Counted from the first letter of the stretch, positions 1-6,457 are shown. The stretch: DNA of 11,250 nucleotides from Brevibacillus sp. (GCA_029240815.1 JARDZO010000184.1:1-11250); one strand, 5' to 3'. Program-made: numbers and translations. The notes: a model not told the origin generated them from the sequence alone.

Positions 1-2
1 TC

Positions 3-1019
3 TTACCCCCTGAATAATTTCTTATTCCGGTGCGCTGGTACTTTGTCCAGGTAGTCCAGCATCATTCCTGTTCCTTTGGCTACACACATCATCGGCTCGT
101 CCGCTACCAGTACAGGGACCTTCAATTCGTCCGCCAGTATTTGGTCGATGCCATGCAATAATGCGCCACCACCGGTCAAGAAAACACCCTTATCAATTAT
201 ATCGGCAGAAAGCTCCGGAGGTGTTCGCTCTAAAACAGATTTCGAGGCTTGTACGATTGCACTGACCGACTCGGCCAGGGCTTCTTGGACTTCATTGGAT
301 CGAATGGTAATCGTCTGTGGCAGCCCGCTTACCATATCTCGACCGCGAATGTCCATTTCGTCCTGGCGTGTGTCGGAAACGGTACCAATCTGAACTTTGA
401 TATCTTCAGCCGTGCGTTCCCCAATCAGCAATTTATATTTATTTTTTATGTACCGCATAATAGCCACATCAAATGTATCGCCTGCTATTTTGATGGAGGA
501 TGAAGTTACAATGTCGCCCATCGATAGTACTGCGACATCGGTAGTACCCCCACCGATATCCACTACCATATTGCCCGACGGCTGAAAAATGTCCATTCCT
601 GCTCCTACTGCGGCTACTTTCGGCTCTTCCTCAATGTATACTTCTCTGGCGCCGCCGCTACGTTCAGCAGCTTCACGAATTGCTTTTTGCTCAACCGAGG
701 TAATGTTGGTCGGGCAACAAATCAGGATACGCGGACGAGCAAACATGCTTTTGCCGCCTATTTTGGTCATAAAGTGTTTCAGCATGGCCTCAGTAATTTC
801 AAAATCCGCAATAACACCTTCTCGCAAAGGTCGGATCGCTACAATGTTCCCTGGGGTGCGGCCCACCATTCGGCGTGCTTCGTTGCCCACAGCCAATACT
901 TTTCTGGTTTTGCTGTCAATTGCTACGACAGATGGTTCATCCAGGACAATTCCCTTGCCTTTTACAAAAACCAAGACATTGGCTGTCCCCAAGTCGATCC
1001 CGATATCTTTGCCAAACAT
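3..1019 (-). CDS. mbl: Mbl, MreB-family actin-like rod-shape protein
   Basis: Bacterial actin homologue that polymerises under the cytoplasmic membrane and guides the elongation machinery inserting lateral-wall peptidoglycan. The 338-residue protein is full length for the family. It shows the actin ATPase signatures in order: phosphate-1 DLGTAN at 9-14, phosphate-2 DIGGGTTD at 154-161, and the adenosine motif TGGGALL at 282-288. The conserved stretches EEEPKVAAVGAGM (130-142) and RTPPELSADIID (265-276) are typical of MreB/Mbl. The ATG start has GGGAGG seven bases upstream, and the stop is TAA at 3-5. Position immediately downstream of spoIIID is the mbl location in Bacillus subtilis, which favours Mbl over MreB or MreBH. 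A sigma-A-like promoter lies in the 80-nt gap upstream, so the gene need not depend on sporulation transcription. The MreB-family assignment is very secure; the paralogue name rests on context and remembered similarity. Confidence 0.95.
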   Translation of the reverse strand: MFGKDIGIDLGTANVLVFVKGKGIVLDEPSVVAIDSKTRKVLAVGNEARRMVGRTPGNIVAIRPLREGVIADFEITEAMLKHFMTKIGGKSMFARPRILICCPTNITSVEQKAIREAAERSGGAREVYIEEEPKVAAVGAGMDIFQPSGNMVVDIGGGTTDVAVLSMGDIVTSSSIKIAGDTFDVAIMRYIKNKYKLLIGERTAEDIKVQIGTVSDTRQDEMDIRGRDMVSGLPQTITIRSNEVQEALAESVSAIVQASKSVLERTPPELSADIIDKGVFLTGGGALLHGIDQILADELKVPVLVADEPMMCVAKGTGMMLDYLDKVPAHRNKKLFRG

Positions 1020-1058
1020 GAAAGGTCCTCCCTGTTACCAGTTACATTTCTACCTAAT

Positions 1059-1087
1059 ATCATAGGCTCTTCTACGTAAGAGGACAA
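1059..1087 (-). promoter_or_regulatory. Candidate sigma-A promoter of mbl
   Basis: On the minus strand a -35 TTGTCC (1082-1087) is followed after exactly 17 nt by a -10 TATGAT (1059-1064), a good match to TTGACA-17-TATAAT. It sits about 40 nt upstream of the mbl start, between the spoIIID stop and mbl. The spacer contains the inverted repeat CTCTT / AAGAG (1067-1071 and 1078-1082) around a TACGTA core, which could be an operator or chance. The promoter call is inference from consensus. Confidence 0.6.
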
Positions 1088-1099
1088 GGAAATTCTTTC

Positions 1100-1384
1100 T
1101 TACACTGTCTCCTCCTGTTCTACTCGAACTTTTTTACTACGCCGTTTGTACTTGATCTTCGTGGCTTCTCCTCCCCGCAAATGCCTGATGGCTTTGTGAT
1201 ATTCCAAAATTTCCTTTACCTGGTTCGCCAACTCTGGATTTATCTCAGGCAGCCGCTCAGTCAAGTCCTTGTGCACTGTACTTTTCGAAACACCGAATTC
1301 TTTGGCGATCATCCGGACCGTATTTCGCGTCTCCACAATATATCGGCCTATTTTGATGGTTCGCTCTTTGATGTAGTCGTGCAC
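1100..1384 (-). CDS. spoIIID: SpoIIID, mother-cell sporulation transcription regulator
   Basis: Small DNA-binding protein of the mother cell that activates or represses part of the sigma-E regulon and helps prepare sigma-K synthesis. I place the start at GTG 1384, giving 94 residues. A near-perfect ribosome site AAGGAGG lies 8 nt upstream, and the protein then begins (M)HDYIKERTIKIG, matching the family N-terminus. The open frame continues upstream to 1444, but that part overlaps the promoter and has no family resemblance. A helix-turn-helix covers about residues 23-42 (TVRMIAKEFGVSKSTVHKDL). The segment LTERLPEINPEL and the basic RHLRGGEATKIKYKRR near the C-terminus are strongly conserved in SpoIIID; the last ten residues are not. 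It follows spoIIQ and precedes mbl as in Bacillus. A candidate sigma-E promoter lies 36-64 nt upstream, and a loose match to the remembered SpoIIID box (AGACAATG) lies between it and the gene, so autoregulation is possible. Confidence 0.95.
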   Translation of the reverse strand: MHDYIKERTIKIGRYIVETRNTVRMIAKEFGVSKSTVHKDLTERLPEINPELANQVKEILEYHKAIRHLRGGEATKIKYKRRSKKVRVEQEETV

Positions 1385-1419
1385 GTCACTCGCCTCCTTG
1401 TATCTACATTGTCTGATAC

Positions 1420-1448
1420 AATATATGGGTGCGTAGGGACACATATTC
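1420..1448 (-). promoter_or_regulatory. Candidate sigma-E promoter of spoIIID
   Basis: On the minus strand, GAATATG (-35, 1442-1448) is separated by 14 nt from CATATATT (-10, 1420-1427), close to the sigma-E pattern of an ATA-containing -35 and CATACAAT. spoIIID is known to be a sigma-E gene in Bacillus subtilis. A short inverted repeat ATTGT-CTGAT-ACAAT (1408-1422) overlaps the downstream edge of the -10 and the expected start of transcription. Assignment is by consensus and spacing only. Confidence 0.6.
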
Positions 1449-1511
1449 TACGTTTCCAAGCCTGACAAGCCAGCACGGCCGCATCTTTTTTCAACAGTTT
1501 GTACCAAAACC

Positions 1512-1551
1512 AAAAAAACACCTGCAAAAGTTGGTCTTTTACAGGTGTTTT
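1512..1551 (-). terminator. Intrinsic terminator of spoIIQ
   Basis: The minus-strand RNA forms a stem of up to 16 bp, with arms 1536-1551 (AAAACACCTGTAAAAG) and 1515-1530, loop ACCAA (1531-1535), followed by a U-run. One U-G wobble pair exists only on the minus strand; on the plus strand it is a C/A mismatch, so the structure is built for minus-strand transcripts. It begins 9 nt after the spoIIQ stop and separates spoIIQ from spoIIID. Confidence 0.88.
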
Positions 1552-1559
1552 GTGCGTGT

Positions 1560-2300
1560 TTATTGATTTTTGCTTGCCGTATCGCCCTGAATCAAATACT
1601 GTTCGGGGTTGACCGGTTTTTCATCGACACGGACTTCGAAGTGCAGGTGGACGCCGGAATCTTTTTCGTATTCATTCCGTCCTGCAGAGCCGATTACCTG
1701 ACCTTGTGTCACTTCATCGCCCGGTTTGACGACTACGTTTTCCAAGCTTTGATACACGGTAACCATTTTGTCTGCGTGTTCCACTTCAATTACTTTCCCT
1801 ACGAGCGGATCATTTTCCACTTTGACGACTTTCCCTGCCAGTGCAGCAACGACATCAAAGCCTTTGCCATCCGTTGATTTCAAATCAATGCCCGTATGCG
1901 GGAAGAAAGAGTTGTTGTACTTCACCAACGCTTTTTGCTGATTGTCCTTGGAGGCCTGCTCGTCATAGAAGCTCATCCCCAGATCGTACTGAACGCCTTT
2001 TCCAACTGGCCATGCCAATGGTTGTACTGTGCCTGCGACCGGTACCGAATCTTCGCCTTGTGGTGGAGCCACTGGGGTCTCGGGGGTTGTCACTGCCACG
2101 TTTTCCTTGACGTTCGTCAGATTGGATACCGTGTCCATGACGCTACCCTGATACCACATCACAAAAGCGAGAATGATTGCTGCGGTTCCGATGTAGATTG
2201 CAGGAAAAGCCCATTTCTTACCCAATACTTTTTTCCAAGAACTTGACTTCTTGAATGGAATCGGTTGATTCTGATTTTTTTGATCTTCCATTGTTTTCAT
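1560..2300 (-). CDS. spoIIQ: SpoIIQ, forespore membrane LytM/M23-domain protein
   Basis: Forespore protein whose extracytoplasmic LytM domain pairs with mother-cell SpoIIIAH to build the engulfment zipper and feeding-tube channel. The start is taken as ATG 2300 (246 residues), preceded by GAGGG eight bases upstream. ATG 2291 (MEDQ...) is also possible, with GAGGTGAT upstream. The frame extends to a TTG at 2375, which would run through the promoter region. Residues about 31-50 form one transmembrane helix after a lysine-rich cytoplasmic end, followed by a Pro/Thr-rich linker and an M23 domain at about 130-236. Unusually for a Bacillales SpoIIQ, the zinc-site motifs look intact: HTGID (His135, Asp139) and HLH (His218, His220). 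The B. subtilis protein is reported to lack the first histidine. The gene lies between spoIID and spoIIID and ends at a strong terminator. SpoIIQ rather than a generic M23 peptidase is supported by the context, the single N-terminal helix and the YQSLENV-type segment. Confidence 0.92.
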   Translation of the reverse strand: MKTMEDQKNQNQPIPFKKSSSWKKVLGKKWAFPAIYIGTAAIILAFVMWYQGSVMDTVSNLTNVKENVAVTTPETPVAPPQGEDSVPVAGTVQPLAWPVGKGVQYDLGMSFYDEQASKDNQQKALVKYNNSFFPHTGIDLKSTDGKGFDVVAALAGKVVKVENDPLVGKVIEVEHADKMVTVYQSLENVVVKPGDEVTQGQVIGSAGRNEYEKDSGVHLHFEVRVDEKPVNPEQYLIQGDTASKNQ

Positions 2301-2312
2301 CACCTCATCCCT

Positions 2313-2341
2313 CAGTATCGCCAGAATTTTAGCGTATAAAC
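2313..2341 (-). promoter_or_regulatory. Candidate sigma-F promoter of spoIIQ
   Basis: On the minus strand, GGCGATACTG (2313-2322) fits the sigma-F -10 pattern GGNRANAHTR at every position. GTTTA (2337-2341), 14 nt upstream, matches four of five bases of the GYATA -35. spoIIQ is a sigma-F gene in B. subtilis. The predicted start of transcription would fall just before GAGGTGATG, giving a very short leader and favouring ATG 2291 over 2300 for this transcript. Consensus matching only. Confidence 0.4.
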
Positions 2342-2381
2342 CTGAGAGAGTAGGGAAAAGTAAAAATTTGCGCAACCGTAA

Positions 2382-3392
2382 CTAAACGGGGATGATCTTC
2401 GTAAAATTTTGCAGGGAGACTCCTTGATAGAAGTACTTCACGATCTGTTCGGCATTTTTCCCGTTCTTCGCCATGCCGTTGGCTCCCCATTGGCTCATGC
2501 CTACACCGTGCCCGAATCCTTTGGTCGTAATGTATACCTGATTGCCTCGCAGCTCCATCGTAAAAGAAGACGAGTTCAGGTTTAGCTTTTCGCGAAATTC
2601 CCGCCCGGTGAACTCCTTGCCGCCAATGCTGATTTTGCCGACTCGATTACCCGTCGTTTTTGATTCGATCTGGTACCAGGCACCGTTCGTAGATGCCTCT
2701 TGGGTCAACTTAACACCGAGGTTCTTCTCGAGCTCAGCGGTCGTCATCGTCACGGTCTCTTCATAGCGAGGGGATTGGATATCCCAAGGGCTTGGCACAC
2801 TTTTCAGGTAGGGAATCGGCTTTTCCCAATACTCACCCGAATTTTCCGTAAAGCCATTGCTCGTGGAAAAGAAAGTAGCATCAATCGGCTTCCCATCATA
2901 CGTCAGCACGACGCCTGCTGTTGCCCGTACGGCCTGTAGAATACGCTGATTCTTCCACTCGTACTGATCCTTCCAACGATCGCGTCGCTGACTTTCATCC
3001 ATATACACCTGATGTTGAACGGTATCCAGTACTTGGGCTCCCTGTGGAACATCGTCCAGTTTGCTTTCGCTCAGCCTGCGCACGATATACGTTCTGGCTG
3101 CCAGTGCTTGAGCCTTGAGTGCTTCAAGCTCAAACTCGGCAGGCATCTCGGCTGCTACGACTCCCGCGATGTACGCTTCCAATGGCAACGTCTCCACCAC
3201 CTTTTTCTCCGTGCGATAGACCTTCACATTGAGAGGTGGCCCGGCTTCGGCAAGGTTGTCCGGATTAGACACAGCAACACTGGCCGGCCCTTCTGCGGGA
3301 GCGCCTGGAGCAAACCAGTAGACCAGCGTGGCAGGAATGGCGACGAGCAAGATCGGCAAAGCGATGAACCACATGAGTAGGTAACGTTTCAT
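2382..3392 (-). CDS. spoIID: SpoIID, engulfment peptidoglycan lytic enzyme
   Basis: Mother-cell membrane-anchored lytic transglycosylase-like enzyme that, with SpoIIP and SpoIIM, degrades septal peptidoglycan during engulfment. The 336-residue protein has an N-terminal membrane anchor (about 5-27), a low-complexity linker and the SpoIID domain from about residue 68. It carries EAYIAGVVAAEMPAEFELEALKAQALAARTY, in which Glu82 corresponds to the catalytic glutamate of the family (Glu88 in B. subtilis by recall). Later conserved blocks are STSNGFTENSGEYW (176-189) and GFGHGVGMSQWGA (292-304). Length and architecture are normal. ATG 3392 has AGGAGG nine bases upstream. murA upstream is closed by a terminator, so spoIID should have its own promoter. 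A sigma-E promoter is expected, but the sequence shows only a weak candidate (TTCTATC, 14 nt, CATAGACA). The leader contains a 6-bp inverted repeat TAGACA / TGTCTA (3418-3435) of unknown meaning. Confidence 0.95.
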   Translation of the reverse strand: MKRYLLMWFIALPILLVAIPATLVYWFAPGAPAEGPASVAVSNPDNLAEAGPPLNVKVYRTEKKVVETLPLEAYIAGVVAAEMPAEFELEALKAQALAARTYIVRRLSESKLDDVPQGAQVLDTVQHQVYMDESQRRDRWKDQYEWKNQRILQAVRATAGVVLTYDGKPIDATFFSTSNGFTENSGEYWEKPIPYLKSVPSPWDIQSPRYEETVTMTTAELEKNLGVKLTQEASTNGAWYQIESKTTGNRVGKISIGGKEFTGREFREKLNLNSSSFTMELRGNQVYITTKGFGHGVGMSQWGANGMAKNGKNAEQIVKYFYQGVSLQNFTKIIPV

Positions 3393-3484
3393 GCGACAGA
3401 TCCTCCTCGTTGAGTGCTAGACACTTTTATGTCTATGTCCTGTCCCGAGGCGATAGAACGCGAGAATGAGAGAGAAGGGAGATT

Positions 3485-3515
3485 AAAAAAGACCCTCTGT
3501 TTTCACAGAGAGTCT
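3485..3515 (-). terminator. Intrinsic terminator after murA
   Basis: The minus-strand RNA has an 11-bp stem, AGACTCTCTGT (3505-3515) with ACAGAGGGTCT (3490-3500), closed by a GAAA tetraloop and followed by six U. One U-G pair is specific to the minus strand. It lies 29 nt beyond the murA stop and isolates spoIID from the murA transcript. The plus strand has CGTTTTT after the same stem, so weak bidirectional function is possible. Confidence 0.88.
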
Positions 3516-3543
3516 CGTTTTTGCCATCTATTTGACACGTTGA

Positions 3544-4869
3544 TCATGCAAAATTAGGAGAGAAGCTTACCTTCACTGTTTCCGTCACAGCGGCTTCACG
3601 AGTCTTGGTTTCGGGAACATAACGTTCGACGTCCGCTCCCAATGCCAGCAGCTTTTCTGTAAAGTTGACGTAGCCGCGATCGATGTGATGAAGAGCAGAT
3701 ACTTCTGTCTCACCATCCGATACCAGACCAGCCAATACGAGTGCAGCACCCGCACGCAAATCCGTTGCAGCGACTTTGCTTCCAGTCAGCTTGGAGCCGC
3801 CCTCGACGATCGCGCTGCGACCTTCGATTTTGATATTGGCATTCATGCGGCGGAATTCTTCCACATGCATAAAGCGATTTTCAAAAACGGTCTCGGTGAC
3901 AATGCTGGTACCCTCTGACACGAGCAAGAGCGCCATCATTTGCGATTGCATGTCTGTCGGGAAACCAGGGTACGGCAATGTTTTCAAGTCAACAGCTTTC
4001 AGTGCACCAGTCCGGCGAACGCGAATTCCATTTTCCTGCTCGTCCACTTCCACGCCCATTTCGCGCAGCTTGGCGGTCACGGATTTGAGGTGATCACAAA
4101 TCGCACCTTCCACAAAGACATCTCCACCGGTAATTGCCGCAGCCACCATAAAGGTCCCCGCTTCAATCCGGTCTGGAATCACGCAATGTGTGCAGCCCGT
4201 CATTTTGTCTACACCTTCAATGCGAATCGAGCCTGTACCGGCACCGCGAATTTTAGCCCCCATCCGATTGAGGAAGTTTGCCAAATCTACGATCTCCGGT
4301 TCTTCTGCCGCATTTTCAATCACGGTGGTTCCTTCTGCCAGAGCAGCTGCCATCATGATATTTTCCGTCGCGCCTACACTAGCGATATCGAGGTAGATTT
4401 TCGCACCTTTCAATCGACCTTCTACACTTGCTTCGATGAATCCTTGTCCGATCTCGATTTTGGCTCCCATAGCCTCAAACCCTTTAAGGTGTTGATCGAT
4501 CGGGCGAGTACCAATGGCACATCCGCCTGGAAGAGCGACTCGAGCTCGTCCTTGTCTTGCCAAGAGCGGCCCCATTACCAAGAAGGATGCACGCATCTTG
4601 CGGACGAGTTCATAGGATGCTTCCACGCTTGTCAGCTGGCTAGCATTTACAGTCAACACTTCATGATCATATGTAAGGGAGATTCCCATCGATTTCAAGA
4701 GGTCGCATATTGTCCTGACATCGTCGAGAGCCGGCACATCTGAGATGACGCATGTCCCTTCTTCGGCCAGGATAGATGCTGCAATAATAGGGAGTACGGC
4801 ATTTTTTGCGCCGGAGACCTTAACATTCCCCGCCAATGCCTTACCACCGCGGACAATAATTTTATCCAA
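3544..4869 (-). CDS. murA: UDP-N-acetylglucosamine 1-carboxyvinyltransferase (MurA)
   Basis: Cytoplasmic enzyme that transfers enolpyruvate from phosphoenolpyruvate to UDP-GlcNAc, the first committed step of peptidoglycan synthesis and the target of fosfomycin. The 441 residues cover the whole two-lobed fold. Key residues are present: Lys22-Asn23 in [10 protein letters not shown], the reactive loop [13 protein letters not shown] with Cys117 (the fosfomycin-sensitive cysteine form), Asp306 in [15 protein letters not shown] as the general base, and Arg398 in HIDRGY. The start is a TTG at 4869, supported by GGAGGGG about seven bases upstream, and no ATG lies nearby in frame. It follows ywmB with an 18-nt gap, so the two are probably co-transcribed. 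Many Bacillota have two MurA copies; the location next to ywmB and spoIID identifies this as the MurAA type. The C-terminal tail of about 20 residues is less conserved. Confidence 0.97.
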   Translation of the reverse strand: MDKIIVRGGKALAGNVKVSGAKNAVLPIIAASILAEEGTCVISDVPALDDVRTICDLLKSMGISLTYDHEVLTVNASQLTSVEASYELVRKMRASFLVMGPLLARQGRARVALPGGCAIGTRPIDQHLKGFEAMGAKIEIGQGFIEASVEGRLKGAKIYLDIASVGATENIMMAAALAEGTTVIENAAEEPEIVDLANFLNRMGAKIRGAGTGSIRIEGVDKMTGCTHCVIPDRIEAGTFMVAAAITGGDVFVEGAICDHLKSVTAKLREMGVEVDEQENGIRVRRTGALKAVDLKTLPYPGFPTDMQSQMMALLLVSEGTSIVTETVFENRFMHVEEFRRMNANIKIEGRSAIVEGGSKLTGSKVAATDLRAGAALVLAGLVSDGETEVSALHHIDRGYVNFTEKLLALGADVERYVPETKTREAAVTETVKVSFSPNFA

Positions 4870-4887
4870 TGTGTACCCCTCCGCGTG

Positions 4888-5634
4888 CTAATATTCCACA
4901 GTGATGATTGGTGTTCCTATGGTGATCCTCGTTCCCGCAGATTCGCTGTCACGATGGGTCGCCACCTGTAGATTCATCTTCTGTCCGTTTACAGCGATGA
5001 ACGGTTCCCACTTATAGGTATACCCAGATATGCTAACAACCGAAACATCCTGCAAACGTTCGAGCTCTGTTGCTTGGAGAGTCTGAAAAATCGACAAAAT
5101 TTTACCCTCCTGTTGGTCAACACCCATCTTAACATTGTACATTCCGCGAATACAAGTGCTAATTTGCGGAATAAAGTCGGCTTTTTTCAGAGCTTTCGCG
5201 AAGGTTTCTTGTATCTCTTCAATATATAGTAGCGATTGACGGCTTCCAGTCAACTGGAGTACTAAAAATGTGTCGAAAGAACCATTTTTGGGAACCGCTG
5301 ACACCTCATAGCGTAACTGAACGCCATCTTGCATGGTTTCGGTCTGATACACGATCATATGATTTTTCCGCGAGAGTTCTACATGGGAAAAAGGAATCTC
5401 TAGTTGATCTGCCCATCGTTTCGCCAACTCTTTGACTTCCTCCGGGCTCTGCATCTGCCCCATCGAGGTCCGTGCACGTACCTGAATGGTTTCCCCAGTT
5501 GCTCCGGAGTCTTCCAAAACACGTAACAGCTGTGCGGCGACTGGTTTCACTTCCGTCGCTTGCGCAGGCATCCAGTAGATGGCACCCATGATCATGACAA
5601 CTGCCAGCATCAACCACCCTGACCATTTCCCCAT
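4888..5634 (-). CDS. ywmB: YwmB-family exported protein
   Basis: Conserved protein of unknown function found directly upstream of murA in Bacillales, called 'TATA-box binding protein-like' only because of its fold; no DNA-binding role is implied. The 248-residue product starts with a signal peptide or membrane anchor: hydrophobic residues 7-22 followed by PAQA, with plausible cleavage after Ala26. The mature part would therefore act outside the membrane. The rest is a mixed alpha/beta protein with no catalytic motif that I recognise. The conserved GETIQVRARTSMG segment (47-59) and the MYNVKMG region are typical of the family as I remember it. ATG 5634 has GAGAGGG six bases upstream. It is 98 nt downstream of the DUF1146 gene and 18 nt upstream of murA, suggesting an envelope-related role coordinated with wall synthesis. 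That role is inference from context. Confidence 0.82.
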   Translation of the reverse strand: MGKWSGWLMLAVVMIMGAIYWMPAQATEVKPVAAQLLRVLEDSGATGETIQVRARTSMGQMQSPEEVKELAKRWADQLEIPFSHVELSRKNHMIVYQTETMQDGVQLRYEVSAVPKNGSFDTFLVLQLTGSRQSLLYIEEIQETFAKALKKADFIPQISTCIRGMYNVKMGVDQQEGKILSIFQTLQATELERLQDVSVVSISGYTYKWEPFIAVNGQKMNLQVATHRDSESAGTRITIGTPIITVEY

Positions 5635-5733
5635 ATATATCCCTCTCCCCGATCACATGCATCTCTTTGTACTTCTCATTTTGCACATGAAACTGGGTGG
5701 ATATACCAGTAAATCTTGCGGAAGTTTGGGTAA

Positions 5734-5964
5734 TCAGGAGAACATACTTCCGAAAGTGAGAGACCAGCCCAAATAATCAAGGAAGAAGCGGGAAATCTCA
5801 TACCCTACCATGATGGACAGAAAAATTTGCAACAGCTTGGCTTGGGCTCCTTTTGGGTTTTTCACGATCTTTTCAAATCGCAGCGACTGCAGGGCCCACC
5901 AGCTGAGACCGATGAACACGATCGTTAAAATAATGCTCATAAAGCCGTAGACTTCTTGCGGCAT
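5734..5964 (-). CDS. ywzB: DUF1146 small membrane protein (YwzB-like)
   Basis: Small integral membrane protein of unknown function, conserved upstream of ywmB-murA in Bacillales. The start is set at the second ATG (5964, 76 residues), because AGGAGG lies eight bases before it and only two bases before the ATG at 5970. Two hydrophobic helices are visible, about residues 6-25 (ending in SWWALQSL) and 43-63 (LQIFLSIMVGYEISRFFLDYLGW). A short basic loop (KIVKNPKGAQAK) lies between them, which by the positive-inside tendency would be cytoplasmic. The WWALQSL and FFLDYL motifs match what I recall of YwzB/DUF1146. No terminator separates it from ywmB, so the order ywzB-ywmB-murA may form one transcription unit. 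No function can be read from the sequence. Confidence 0.8.
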   Translation of the reverse strand: MPQEVYGFMSIILTIVFIGLSWWALQSLRFEKIVKNPKGAQAKLLQIFLSIMVGYEISRFFLDYLGWSLTFGSMFS

Positions 5965-6041
5965 ACTCATTTCCTCCTCTATTTTCTCGTTAAATACATT
6001 TTGTTCTTTTTTTCATTATGTCGGGCTGTAGTGGAGTAGAG

Positions 6042-6079
6042 GAAAAAGGCGAACCTTGGCACTCCCACCTGCCTTCTTC
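6042..6079 (-). other. Terminator-like or attenuator-like hairpin before ywzB
   Basis: On minus-strand RNA, GAAGAAGGC (6071-6079) can pair with GCCTTTTTC (6042-6050) across a 20-nt loop. The nine pairs include one G-U that becomes an A/C mismatch on the plus strand, which points to minus-strand transcription. The U-run is inside the 3' arm, so it is weaker than the three clear terminators of this window. It lies about 80 nt before the ywzB start. Confidence 0.3.
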
Positions 6080-6187
6080 TGAGAGCTTTTCCATGGAGCT
6101 TCTTTGAGAGAACAACCCTAAATGGGACATCGACATAAACCTCGAACCTCCGCAAAAACAAGTTGCTAGAAATCACAAAAGCTCGCT

Positions 6188-6334
6188 GGAGAAGCAGGTT
6201 TCCAGGCGGAGCGGCTACTACTTTACCGCTTCCCCGTGAATCGTTGTGGAGCGGACAGTCTAAACTCCTCCGTAGGGCCACCGAACCTGTTCGGTGGGAA
6301 TAGGCTGGAGCGCAGATCGGAAACCTGCTTCTCC
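6188..6334. repeat. Perfect 16-bp inverted repeat enclosing a structured core
   Basis: GGAGAAGCAGGTTTCC at 6188-6203 is the exact reverse complement of 6319-6334. The 115-nt interior contains a second perfect stem, CCACCGAA (6278-6285) with TTCGGTGG (6290-6297) and a four-base loop, plus a weaker hairpin AGCGG / CCGCT (about 6210-6230). Either strand could fold into a closed stem with inner hairpins. It could be a structured RNA or cis-regulatory leader, or a small non-autonomous element whose ends are the 16-bp repeats. No target-site duplication is visible at the edges. The repeat is seen directly; its function is unknown. Confidence 0.7.
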
Positions 6335-6386
6335 CCACCACCACAGTATGTTTGTATCACCAAATCTAATAATTTCCTATCTGTAT

Positions 6387-6424
6387 AAAAAAAACAGGGA
6401 CAGCCTGTCACTCAGGCTATCCCT
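6387..6424 (-). terminator. Intrinsic terminator of the nuo operon
   Basis: The minus-strand RNA has an 11-bp stem, AGGGATAGCCT (6414-6424) with AGGCTGTCCCT (6396-6406), loop GAGTGAC, then one G and eight U (6387-6394). One U-G wobble is valid only on the minus strand. It starts 34 nt after the nuoN stop and closes the complex I operon. Confidence 0.92.
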
Positions 6425-6457
6425 CTATTGTACATGAATGGCTAATTCGTTACGAGC

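Larger units (their letters stand above)
5965..6386. other. Non-coding gap upstream of ywzB with structured sequence
   Basis: This stretch has no convincing gene. The minus-strand frame 5979-6344 begins at a GTG in a GTG repeat without a ribosome site and matches no family known to me. The gap contains the 16-bp inverted repeat at 6188-6334 and a stem with a U-run at 6042-6079. No tRNA features and none of the riboswitch core motifs I know (T-box, SAM, TPP, FMN, cobalamin, lysine, glycine) were found. Promoters are unclear. A weak candidate on the minus strand is TTGTTT, 17 nt, TTATGT at about 6137-6165, and CATAAT near 6015 lacks a good -35. The region may be a leader for ywzB-ywmB-murA or a separate small RNA. 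Confidence 0.5.

Noticed and set aside
2301..2375. N-terminal extension of SpoIIQ to a TTG at 2375
   Set aside because: There is no ribosome site at that TTG, the extension covers the likely sigma-F promoter, and a good start with ribosome site exists at 2300 or 2291.
3940..4743. Plus-strand 267-codon open frame antisense to murA
   Set aside because: It overlaps the conserved MurA coding region, has no family resemblance and an odd Cys/His/Phe-rich composition.
5306..5686. Minus-strand 126-codon open frame overlapping ywmB
   Set aside because: It is out of frame with ywmB, which has a signal peptide, ribosome site and family resemblance; this one has none.
5706..5755. Hairpin CGGAAGT / ACTTCCG at the end of ywzB as a terminator
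   Set aside because: The 7-bp stem has a loop of about 20 nt and no U-run after it, so it does not separate ywzB from ywmB.
6188..6334. Known RNA such as RNase P RNA, 6S RNA, tmRNA, SRP RNA or a T-box
   Set aside because: I looked for their conserved cores on both strands (for example the T-box GGUGGNACCGCG and the RNase P P4 strand GAGGAAAGUCC) and did not find them.
5979..6344. Minus-strand 121-codon open frame in the nuoN-ywzB gap
   Set aside because: It starts at a GTG in a GTG repeat without a ribosome site, runs straight through the inverted repeat and the U-rich stem, and the protein looks random.
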